Assembly (NCBI GenBank): GCA_022760355.1
Contig: JALEGB010000089.1
Location: forward strand, 42,543-106,542
Length of the DNA stretch: 64,000 nt
Direction: 5' to 3'
From: Neomegalonema sp.
Lineage (GTDB): Bacteria > Pseudomonadota > Alphaproteobacteria > Rhodobacterales > Rhodobacteraceae
Below, in pieces: positions 57,619 to 64,000 of this stretch; within the stretch, counting starts at the first letter, position 1; every line of letters starts with the position of its first letter. A program made the translations under genes and the position numbers. The notes under the pieces are model-generated. The model searched no databases. It had not been told where the DNA came from and saw only the letters and a list, made by a program, of their open reading frames with translations.

Positions 57619-58461
57619 ATGTCTACATTTCGAGCATTCTGCACGTTTTGCGAGCTTCTTATCGAAGATGTTTCAGCTCTATCCCCTTATAATATGGCGA
57701 TAATTGTCGGCTTCGGGAAATTTGGCGGCTATGATGAGACCTATCTCGAAATCCGCGCCGATGTCCTTCAATGCGCTGAGCTGTTTCAGGTGGTGCGGCC
57801 AGAACTGGATCTTTCGGACCTGTTCGAACCGCTTTCCATGCAGCTGCGCCGAGATCTGGACGAGCCGGCGCTGACGAAGGAGCGCGATCGCCTTCACCGA
57901 GGGCTGCACCGCATGCTGACCGAAGCGCGCCATATGGGAGAGCTGCGCTATACACAGGGATGGGCCGTGGTTGAGCAGTCCCAACGGGCCGCCTTCGAGG
58001 CCCGTCTAACCGAAGCTGGCCTCGGCGCGCTATTGCGCTCGGCAACCACCCCTACCGCAACCGCGTCGCGAGACCGACCAATTTTTCTGTCGTCCTCCTT
58101 CGAGGCGGAACTGGCCGGCCAAATCGTGCCGGCTCTGCGCCAGGTGGGCCTCAGGCCAATCTCAGCGGCGGCGGATGCGGTTCCCTCAAACGGCGAGGCG
58201 TGGGACACGCTCCGCCGGCAAATCGCCGCTTGCCGCGGCGGCGTATTGCGCCTGTGTGAGAACCACTTCGAACGACAGGAAAGCGAAATACGCGAGGCGC
58301 TGAAGCACTTTCCGGATCGCGTCGTAATCGTAGCCGAACCGCGATCACTGCAGCGCCCACTGCCTGATATCAGCATCCGAGCGCTGTTTCCCGTTGTCGG
58401 CGACGCAATGGACCCCGCCGAAGCGCAACGTTTCTCTGATCTCATCGCGACGCATCTTTAG
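57619..58461 (+). CDS. Uncharacterised protein with TIR/DUF4062-like C-terminal domain
   Basis: The predicted 280-residue protein has a helical N-terminal half (residues 1-145) that I do not recognise. The C-terminal half (about 153-260) starts RPIFLSSSFEAELAGQIVPA and continues with WDTLRRQIAACRGGVLRLC and ERQESEIREAL. This fits the TIR or DUF4062 (FLSSTF-type) pattern: strand, helix, strand, then a Cys/Ser and a Glu on the next helix that could be the NADase Glu (about 223). The similarity is judged by eye. The gene diverges from the FGE/caspase unit. The ATG at 57619 has AGGGGGC upstream; the longer track ORF starts in Pro/Arg-rich noise. Confidence 0.65.
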   Translation: MSTFRAFCTFCELLIEDVSALSPYNMAIIVGFGKFGGYDETYLEIRADVLQCAELFQVVRPELDLSDLFEPLSMQLRRDLDEPALTKERDRLHRGLHRMLTEARHMGELRYTQGWAVVEQSQRAAFEARLTEAGLGALLRSATTPTATASRDRPIFLSSSFEAELAGQIVPALRQVGLRPISAAADAVPSNGEAWDTLRRQIAACRGGVLRLCENHFERQESEIREALKHFPDRVVIVAEPRSLQRPLPDISIRALFPVVGDAMDPAEAQRFSDLIATHL

Positions 58462-58529
58462 CCCGCCAGATAATCCGCTGAACGCTCCAGCCGGCGCTCC
58501 GAGGCGCAGAACCGTAAGGGACGGATCAT

Positions 58530-59900
58530 ATGGACCTTATTCCATCGCCAACCGATCTTGATTTCTCGATTTTTTTCGGCCTGAACATCATCCTGTTCGT
58601 CGCCGCCATCCTGGTGCTGTTGATGCAGCCGGGTTTCATGATGCTGGAGACCGGCGCAGTTTCCCGGCTCAACGCCATCAACGACATTTACAAAAATCTG
58701 CTGGACATCTGTTTCGGCGCCGTCGCTTTTTGGCTGGTGGGATGGGACATCCTCACCGGCGCCAGCCCCTTGACTCCGCTTCTCAGTCAGATCGGGCTTG
58801 CCGCCGCAGAGCCGGCGGCGACCGCGACAGTGATTAAACCGGATCCCACCATAAACTTTTTGTTTCAGCTGGGCTTCGCCACCACCGCAGCGACAATTTG
58901 CAGTGGGGCGGTCACTGGCAGAATTCGGCCTCACGTCTATTTGGTTTTCGCCGGTCTCTTCACGGGGTTCTTCTACCCGCTCATCGCCTTCACTGTCTGG
59001 CATCCTCTGGGCCTGCTTTATGGGGTCTTCTACGACTTCGCCGGCTCAATTGTCGTACATGCGTCAGGCGCCGCAGCTGGACTTGCCGGCACGCTGCTTC
59101 TGCGCCCACGGCTCGCCTATAACGGCTATGATCCTATCGGACTCGGGCGCGAACAGCTGTTCCGCGTTGCGAAGCGGCACGCGCCTCACAATTTGCCGCT
59201 TGCCGCGCTTGGGGTCGTTTTTCTATGGATTGGCTGGTTCGGCTTTAACGGCGGCACGTTGTTCGCCAACGGCCTGGCCTCGCCAGCCCTTGCTGGAACG
59301 GACGTCCTCAGCACAACCGTTGCGGAGTTCGGCCGCATTGCGGCGGCGACGATCTTGGCCCCTGCCGCCGCGGCGCTGACGGCGACGTTGATCCATCTGC
59401 TAACGGGCGAGGACCGTAGCCTTCTCGACACGATGAACGCCCTTTTGGCTGGCGCCGTCGCCGTGACGGCGGGCGCTAACCGGTTCGATGCGGTCGACGC
59501 GCTCCTGGTCGGCGTTGTCGCGGGCGCCGCCTACCGCGTTGGCGTTGTCGTCTTGGAGCGCCGGTCCGTCGATGACCCGGTCAACGCCATCGCTGTGCAT
59601 GGTCTGCCTGGACTTGTCGGCGTCGTCGCAGCGCCTCTCGGCGCTGGCGTCCCGTCCTTCCAGGCCGCCCTGAACCAAGGGGCGATCGGCGTTGGGCTGT
59701 TTTTCGTCGTGTTTTTCAGTAGCCTGTTCATGTTTGCGCTGCTGAACGGCCTTTACGCGCTTATTCGGCGCGTGATCGGCGCCCGCGACGAAGAAGGCCC
59801 TGCGCCTGTCGCGATGCGTGTTCCCTACCGGACCGAAATGCTTGGGATCGATGCGGAGGTTCATGGTCAGGACGCCTATAGCTTTAGCGCCAAGGAATAG
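58530..59900 (+). CDS. amt: Ammonium transporter
   Basis: The 456-residue Amt/Mep/Rh protein has eleven or so hydrophobic segments. It starts with the ILVLLMQPGFMMLETGAV signature, has FGFNGGTLFANG, and the twin pore histidines are in SIVVHASGAAAGLAG and AIAVHGLPGLVGVVA. It moves ammonium or ammonia across the inner membrane. No glnK/glnB gene is adjacent, unlike the usual glnK-amtB pair, so this may be a second or specialised Amt. The C-terminal tail is longer than in E. coli AmtB and partly charged. Confidence 0.9.
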   Translation: MDLIPSPTDLDFSIFFGLNIILFVAAILVLLMQPGFMMLETGAVSRLNAINDIYKNLLDICFGAVAFWLVGWDILTGASPLTPLLSQIGLAAAEPAATATVIKPDPTINFLFQLGFATTAATICSGAVTGRIRPHVYLVFAGLFTGFFYPLIAFTVWHPLGLLYGVFYDFAGSIVVHASGAAAGLAGTLLLRPRLAYNGYDPIGLGREQLFRVAKRHAPHNLPLAALGVVFLWIGWFGFNGGTLFANGLASPALAGTDVLSTTVAEFGRIAAATILAPAAAALTATLIHLLTGEDRSLLDTMNALLAGAVAVTAGANRFDAVDALLVGVVAGAAYRVGVVVLERRSVDDPVNAIAVHGLPGLVGVVAAPLGAGVPSFQAALNQGAIGVGLFFVVFFSSLFMFALLNGLYALIRRVIGARDEEGPAPVAMRVPYRTEMLGIDAEVHGQDAYSFSAKE

Positions 59901-60006
59901 GAGCAACGCTTTCACTCGCCAGAATTGATGGGTAGGGTCCGCAATTGCCGACCACTTAAGGGTCGCGGCGCCTGGGCCCTGCGCCCGACAAACTTTGTGC
60001 TTTCTC

Positions 60007-60966
60007 ATGAGCGATACCGCCGAGCCGAAACCTATTCTGATCGCCGGCCCGACCGCGTCGGGCAAATCCAGCCTGGCGCTTGCATTGGCTGAGCGGCTCG
60101 GCGGCGTCATCATCAACGCGGACGCGCTGCAAGTGTATGCGGAATGGCGGGTCCTGACGGCGCGGCCTGCCGCGGCGGATGAGGCCCGCGCGCCGCATCG
60201 TCTGTATGGCCATACGCCGATTGCGGATGTCGGCTATTCGACCGGCCGATGGCTGCGCGAAGTCGCCGCTGAGATCGAGGCGGCGCGGCGACAATCCTTG
60301 CGGCCGGTTATCGTCGGCGGAACCGGGCTTTATTTTAAGGCGCTGACGCAAGGGCTGGCCGAAATCCCCGCAACGCCGCCGGAGATCCGCGCAGCGGCGG
60401 AGGCCCGGCTGAATGACGTCGGCGCGGATGCTTTTGCGGAAGAACTGCGCCGGCGGGACCCGGCGTCAGCGGACCGCATCGATTTGGCCAACCCAAGGCG
60501 TGTTCTGCGCGCGATCGAAGTGCTGGAGACGACCGGCCAAGGGTTCGCCGCATGGATGGAGCAGACGCCGCCGCCGGTGTCGCCGCTGTCGGCGACGCAT
60601 CCGATGCGCCTGTTGCCACCGCGGGAGAAGCTGCGCGCGCGGATCGCGACGCGCTTTCGCCAGATGATGGAGGAAGGGGCGGTCGATGAGGTTCGCGCGG
60701 TCCAGCGACAGGTCGAGGCCGCCGACCTCCCCGCCGCCGCGCCCGGCCTGAAGGCGCTTGGATATGACCCAATTCGCCGCTGGCTTGCCGGTGAGCTGAC
60801 GCGCTCCGAAGCAACTGAGATCGCTGTTTTGGACACCGGCCAATACGCAAAACGCCAGTCGACTTGGCTGCGGAACCAAATGGCCGCTTGGCCCAGCATG
60901 GAATGGGCGACGGAGGCTTCGATCAAGGAATGGAGCGCGCAGATCCAAGAGGATGAAAGACGATGA
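60007..60966 (+). CDS. miaA: tRNA dimethylallyltransferase MiaA
   Basis: The 319-residue enzyme adds a dimethylallyl group to A37 of tRNAs that read UNN codons. It has the P-loop LIAGPTASGKSSLALALAE, NADALQVYAEW, VGYSTGRWL, VIVGGTGLYFKALTQGL and the C-terminal QYAKRQSTWLRNQ. I use the ATG at 60007; the four upstream residues in the track add nothing. Its stop overlaps the methyltransferase start by ATGA. In many alphaproteobacteria miaA lies next to ilvB, which is 2.2 kb away here. Confidence 0.96.
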   Translation: MSDTAEPKPILIAGPTASGKSSLALALAERLGGVIINADALQVYAEWRVLTARPAAADEARAPHRLYGHTPIADVGYSTGRWLREVAAEIEAARRQSLRPVIVGGTGLYFKALTQGLAEIPATPPEIRAAAEARLNDVGADAFAEELRRRDPASADRIDLANPRRVLRAIEVLETTGQGFAAWMEQTPPPVSPLSATHPMRLLPPREKLRARIATRFRQMMEEGAVDEVRAVQRQVEAADLPAAAPGLKALGYDPIRRWLAGELTRSEATEIAVLDTGQYAKRQSTWLRNQMAAWPSMEWATEASIKEWSAQIQEDERR

Positions 60967-61691
60967 GCGACTTTCCCGATGATGGCGGCTGGGCGCGCTC
61001 CGCCGAAGCCTGGATCGCCGATATGGGCGAACATGGCGACTTTGGCCGCGCCTGCGTGTTGGACCGGCCGATGCTCGCGCGGATCGACGCCCATTCCTAT
61101 CGCCGCGCGCTGGATGTCGGCTGCGGCGAGGGACGTTTTTCCCGCATGCTGCGCGCGCGCGGAATTGACACGATTGGCGTTGATCCGACGGCCCGCCTGA
61201 TCGAAGAAGCCCGGCGGCGAGACCCAGAGGGCGACTATCGGGAAGGGAACGGCGAAAAACTCGCTTTTGACGACAACAGTTTTGACCTCGTCGTGTGCTG
61301 TATGGTGCTGATCGACATTCCGGACTACCGAGCCGCCATCGACGAGGCCGCGCGCGTGCTCGCCCCAGGCGGCGCACTGCTGATCGCCAATATCAACAGC
61401 TTCATCTCAGCAGGAGCGGATCGCGGCTGGGTCGCCAAGCCGGACGGGTCTTTCGACTACTATCCCATCTCCGGCTATTTTGGCGAACGCCCAATCCTTG
61501 GCGAGTGGCGCGGGATTTCGATCGTTAATCACCACCGCCCGTTAGACGCGTATATGTCCGCGCTGATCGGGGCGGGGCTGCAACTTGCCCATTTTGAAGA
61601 GCCGCGCGCCCATAGCGGCCCGGCGGCGCGGCAAGCGCGCTACAATCAAGCGCCGTGGTTTTTGATCATGGAGTGGCGCAAGCCCGCATGA
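60963..61691 (+). CDS. Class I SAM-dependent methyltransferase
   Basis: The 242-residue enzyme has the SAM-binding motif ALDVGCGEGRFSRMLRARG, then GVDPTARLIEEARRR, NGEKLAFDDNSFDLVVCCMV and a post-IV LAPGGALLIANIN. These are typical of Methyltransf_11 enzymes acting on small molecules. The substrate is unknown. It is translationally coupled to miaA (ATGA). Confidence 0.88.
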   Translation: MSDFPDDGGWARSAEAWIADMGEHGDFGRACVLDRPMLARIDAHSYRRALDVGCGEGRFSRMLRARGIDTIGVDPTARLIEEARRRDPEGDYREGNGEKLAFDDNSFDLVVCCMVLIDIPDYRAAIDEAARVLAPGGALLIANINSFISAGADRGWVAKPDGSFDYYPISGYFGERPILGEWRGISIVNHHRPLDAYMSALIGAGLQLAHFEEPRAHSGPAARQARYNQAPWFLIMEWRKPA

Positions 61692-61730
61692 GCGCCACAC
61701 CGAGACCGCCAACTCATAGATCCGGCGGCG

Positions 61731-62000
61731 TCAGCGGTCGATAGGGGGGTGCCGGGGCTCGCCGAGGGCGTCCGCGCCGAACACGCGCTGCGCGATCGAG
61801 CCGCTATAGCGCTGGGCGATCGGCTGCGCGATGAACGCCGACAGGATCGCCAGCGGCCAAGCAAACAGCCACGCATAGAGCCAATTCATCAGGAACGCGT
61901 CATCGATCCCGAGGTTAAAGGCCGTGATGATTCCTGACATGATCATCGACATAATCGTGGCCATGATGGTGACAAAAATCCGCCGACGCACAGGGGGCAT
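61731..62000 (-). CDS. DUF2798 membrane protein
   Basis: The 89-residue protein has two hydrophobic helices (IFVTIMATIMSMIMSGIITA and LYAWLFAWPLAILSAFIA) matching DUF2798, a family of small two-helix membrane proteins often controlled by a TetR regulator. It diverges from a TetR gene 130 bp away, with an inverted repeat between them. The function is unknown. Confidence 0.85.
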   Translation of the reverse strand: MPPVRRRIFVTIMATIMSMIMSGIITAFNLGIDDAFLMNWLYAWLFAWPLAILSAFIAQPIAQRYSGSIAQRVFGADALGEPRHPPIDR

Positions 62001-62031
62001 GGGATTCTCCAGTTCGCGATCACAACAATAC

Positions 62032-62057
62032 AGTTACATATTACGAATTTTGTAACT
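62032..62057. promoter_or_regulatory. Inverted repeat AGTTACA-N12-TGTAACT between the DUF2798 and TetR genes
   Basis: Perfect 7 bp arms with a 12 bp A/T-rich spacer sit between the two divergent genes, about 30 bp from the DUF2798 start. A TetR operator controlling both promoters is the simplest reading. Confidence 0.55.
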
Positions 62058-62130
62058 TGCACCTATATATGATCAGCAAAGGCGTCAAGCGCAGCTCGAC
62101 AGCCTGCGGCATCGAAGGCATAGGAGAGTC

Positions 62131-62739
62131 ATGAACTCGGAACGCCCGCCATCGGAACAGCTGACGCCCGAACGGATCCTAAGCGCCGCCGTGGAAATGC
62201 TCCGCCGATATGGACCGGAAAAAACGACCGTCCGCGACGTCGCCGGAGCGCTCGGCGTCACTCACGCCGCCATCTATCGGCATTTCAGCAGTAAAAATGA
62301 CCTGCGCGCCGCGGTTGCCGAGCAGTGGCTGAGCGCGTTCCGAGCGCCGCTGCAAGAAATCGTCGAGAGGACCGCCCTGCCCGCGGAGGAGCGGATCGCG
62401 CTGTGGATCCAGACGATGTTTTTGGAGAAACGTCGCCGAGCCGCCGAGGAACCGGAGCTGTTCCAAACCTACGTGAAGATCTTCGCCGCGGACGCCGGCG
62501 CTCTCGACGGGCACCATGAACGGCTCAAGGCGCAGCTGAGCGCAATCCTTGCGCAAGGCGTTGCGGAAGGTCAATTGAAGCTCAGCGATCCAGATTGGGC
62601 GGCGCATGCTGTTTGGGACGCTGTCGCCTGTTTCCGCGCCCCGCATTTTGCCGCGCAATGGGCCGGACCGTCAGCGGAACCGCGTTTAGCGCGCGTCATT
62701 CACCTCATTCAAGCCGCGCTAAAGTCTGGCGCGCTGTAG
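62131..62739 (+). CDS. TetR family transcriptional regulator (YbjK/DUF1956-like C-terminal domain)
   Basis: The 202-residue repressor has the TetR HTH ERILSAAVEMLRRYGPEKTT then VAGALGVTHAAIYRHFSSKN. The C-terminal domain resembles the TetR_C group that ends FRAPHFAAQW. The divergent DUF2798 gene and the inverted repeat at 62032 are its probable targets. The ligand is unknown. Confidence 0.9.
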   Translation: MNSERPPSEQLTPERILSAAVEMLRRYGPEKTTVRDVAGALGVTHAAIYRHFSSKNDLRAAVAEQWLSAFRAPLQEIVERTALPAEERIALWIQTMFLEKRRRAAEEPELFQTYVKIFAADAGALDGHHERLKAQLSAILAQGVAEGQLKLSDPDWAAHAVWDAVACFRAPHFAAQWAGPSAEPRLARVIHLIQAALKSGAL

Positions 62740-62985
62740 GATTGACGGGCGAGAGTACGAGCGCTCCGGTCGCCGCGAGCGCGATGCAGTGGCGCAACAG
62801 ACGCAGCAAAATCGTCAAAATAAGATGCATGTGGTCGCGACAGACGCGCGCGGCGCAATATCCTTCCAAAAATGCCCCTACTTCTTTGCAGTTAATCTCT
62901 TGTTTAGCTTGACCCGCAATCCTCATCGGCGTAGCGAAGTGTCACGCAGCAGTCAGCTGCAACTGAACCATTCGAGGGTGAGCCG
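62740..62985 (+). other. Intergenic region with probable ilv promoter
   Basis: About 245 bp without a gene. Close to the leader peptide, TTGACC (62909) and TAGCGA (62932) are separated by 17 bp and could form the promoter; the -10 match is poor. The ORF at 62705-62926 on the minus strand looks like noise. Confidence 0.45.
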
Positions 62986-63030
62986 ATGCTGGCGCAAGTG
63001 CTTGTGGTGATTATTGGGGAGCGCGCGTGA
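62986..63030 (+). CDS. ilv leader peptide
   Basis: The 14-codon ORF reads MLAQVLVVIIGERA. Seven of its codons are Leu, Val or Ile, the end products of the pathway behind it, with Val-Val-Ile-Ile in the stall position. GAGG lies about 8 nt before the ATG. The stop codon sits inside the first arm of the following hairpin, as expected for a ribosome-sensing attenuator of ilvB. Confidence 0.85.
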   Translation: MLAQVLVVIIGERA

Positions 63031-63095
63031 CGGTTGGCGGATAGATCGCCATTCGAATGGTCACGCGCGCAAGGGTCCTTCGGGGCCCTTTTTTA
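63021..63095 (+). promoter_or_regulatory. ilvB transcription attenuator
   Basis: Two structures follow the leader codons. GCGCGCGTGAC (63021) pairs perfectly with GTCACGCGCGC (63060). Next comes the terminator AAGGGTCC-TTC-GGGGCCCTT with six T residues (to 63094). Smaller inner stems (CCATTCGAATGG) could be part of the antiterminator. Ribosome stalling at Val/Ile codons should block the first stem and favour readthrough. Confidence 0.8.
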
Positions 63096-63179
63096 TTGCT
63101 CAAATCACTGCGGCGAGCGCAGCCGACGAACCCGCTCAACAGTGCAAACGCAGGACGAACCGAAACAAAGGAGCCGACA

Positions 63180-64000
63180 ATGACGCTGATGACTGGCGCA
63201 GAAATGGTGGTGCGCGCGCTGATGGATCAGGGCGTGGATGTCCTGTTCGGCTATCCCGGCGGCGCCGTCCTGCCGATCTATGATGAGATCTATAAGGAGA
63301 AAGATCTCCATCACGTTCTCGTCCGCCATGAACAGGGCGCAGGCCACGCAGCTGAAGGCTATGCGCGCACCACCGGCAAACCTGGCGTTTTGCTCGTCAC
63401 CTCCGGCCCAGGCGCGACCAATGTCGTCACCTGTTTGCAGGATGCGCTGATGGACTCGATCCCGCTGGTTTGCATCTCCGGCCAGGTGCCCACCTTCCTG
63501 ATTGGCACCGACGGCTTCCAGGAGGCCGACACCGTCGGCATCACGCGCCCCTGCACCAAGCATAACTGGCTGGTTCAAGACGTCGATGAGCTGCCGGACA
63601 TCATTCACGAAGCCTTCCGGGTCGCCAAAGCCGGACGCCCTGGCCCCGTTTTGGTTGATATCCCGAAGAACATCCAAATGGCGCGCGGCAAATACCGCCG
63701 GCCGAATGGTCCGTTGCGCACCTCGTACCAGCCGAAGGTGAAGGGCGACCTCGACCAGATCAAAGAAGCGGTCGAGCTGCTGGAGCAGGCTGAACGTCCG
63801 ATCTTCTACTCCGGCGGCGGCGTTGTGAATTCTGGCCCGCTGGCGACGCAGCTGCTGCGAGATCTGGTGCGCGAGACCGGTTTTCCGATCACCTCCACAT
63901 TGATGGGGCTGGGCTGCTATCCGGGCTCGGATCAGCAATTTCTTGGCATGCTCGGCATGCACGGCACCTACGAAGCCAACTTGGCCATGCATGATTGCGA
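63180..64000 (+). CDS. ilvB: Acetolactate synthase large subunit (3' end outside window)
   Basis: The ORF runs off the window and is missing from the track. The translation starts MTLMTGAEMVVRALMDQGVD, then VLFGYPGGAVLPIYDEI, RHEQGAGHAAEGYAR with the thiamine diphosphate catalytic Glu, LVTSGPGATNVVT and DGFQEADTVGI. This is the large subunit of the anabolic, biosynthetic enzyme for Val, Leu and Ile. AAAGGAG lies 8 nt upstream of the ATG. About 273 residues are visible. The attenuator upstream supports a role in branched-chain amino acid synthesis; ilvN should follow outside the window. Confidence 0.96.
   Translation, partial: MTLMTGAEMVVRALMDQGVDVLFGYPGGAVLPIYDEIYKEKDLHHVLVRHEQGAGHAAEGYARTTGKPGVLLVTSGPGATNVVTCLQDALMDSIPLVCISGQVPTFLIGTDGFQEADTVGITRPCTKHNWLVQDVDELPDIIHEAFRVAKAGRPGPVLVDIPKNIQMARGKYRRPNGPLRTSYQPKVKGDLDQIKEAVELLEQAERPIFYSGGGVVNSGPLATQLLRDLVRETGFPITSTLMGLGCYPGSDQQFLGMLGMHGTYEANLAMHDC

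Noticed and set aside
53560-58500. Reverse transcriptase, Avd or template repeat for the possible DGR
   Set aside because: No ORF with a reverse transcriptase YxDD-type motif and no second copy of the variable region is visible in the window; the small 66 aa gene does not look like Avd.

Overview
The window is a 64 kb piece of a GC-rich alphaproteobacterial chromosome. It is mostly conserved housekeeping DNA with one clearly accessory island. The lineage call rests on the order ispDF-dusB-ntrB-ntrC-ntrY-ntrX-trkA-hfq-hflX-mazG, the block rne / amidase-mrcA-prfB, a complex I NDUFA12 homologue beside MlaD and DUF2155 genes, a Fur-type regulator without CxxC motifs, and prfB without the programmed frameshift. 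I place it near Rhodobacterales, Caulobacterales or Parvularculales but cannot name a species. I found no tRNA, rRNA, CRISPR array, intact insertion sequence or prophage.

Layout. 1-12.4 kb: isoprenoid synthesis (ispDF, cut by the window edge), tRNA dihydrouridine synthase, two nitrogen-type two-component pairs (NtrBC, NtrYX), potassium uptake regulator TrkA, Hfq and HflX. 12.5-20.1 kb: an orphan protein, YciI-like and TetR genes with a paired operator, mazG, a Fur-type regulator, eno, ftsB, tyrS and anmK. 20.3-25.5 kb: a tandem pair of exported DUF2314 proteins, lipA, a DUF455 ferritin-like gene, then an M23 peptidase overlapping a bactofilin. 25.6-35.5 kb: prfB, PBP1a and a cell wall amidase on the minus strand, diverging across a 1 kb leader from rne. 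36-45.3 kb: an unrecognised membrane protein, an aminotransferase, an M48 protease, a DsbA-like protein, accB-accC, aat, then DUF2155, mlaD and NDUFA12. 45.6-53.6 kb: a FadL-like porin, tgt, sufT, an A-type Fe-S carrier, a pentapeptide-repeat membrane protein, trhO, a zinc metallopeptidase and a Nudix hydrolase.

53.7-58.5 kb is the accessory island. It holds an exported caspase-like protease fused to a peptidoglycan-binding-like segment and an FGE-sulfatase (C-type lectin fold) domain, a second exported FGE-sulfatase protein in the same transcription unit, and a divergent protein with a TIR/DUF4062-like C-terminal domain. Neither lectin-like domain has the catalytic cysteine pair of true formylglycine-generating enzymes. 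The 3' end of the caspase gene looks like a diversity-generating retroelement (DGR) variable region, with many NNC codons in the variable positions and a tetraloop hairpin at the stop codon. No reverse transcriptase or template repeat lies in the window, so this is a hypothesis.

58.5-64 kb: amt, miaA, a methyltransferase, a divergent DUF2798/TetR pair with an inverted-repeat operator, and ilvB (cut by the window edge) behind a well-formed attenuator whose 14-codon leader peptide is rich in Leu, Val and Ile. A roughly 58 bp dispersed palindromic repeat lies just downstream of trkA and of the FadL gene, with a half copy downstream of tyrS.
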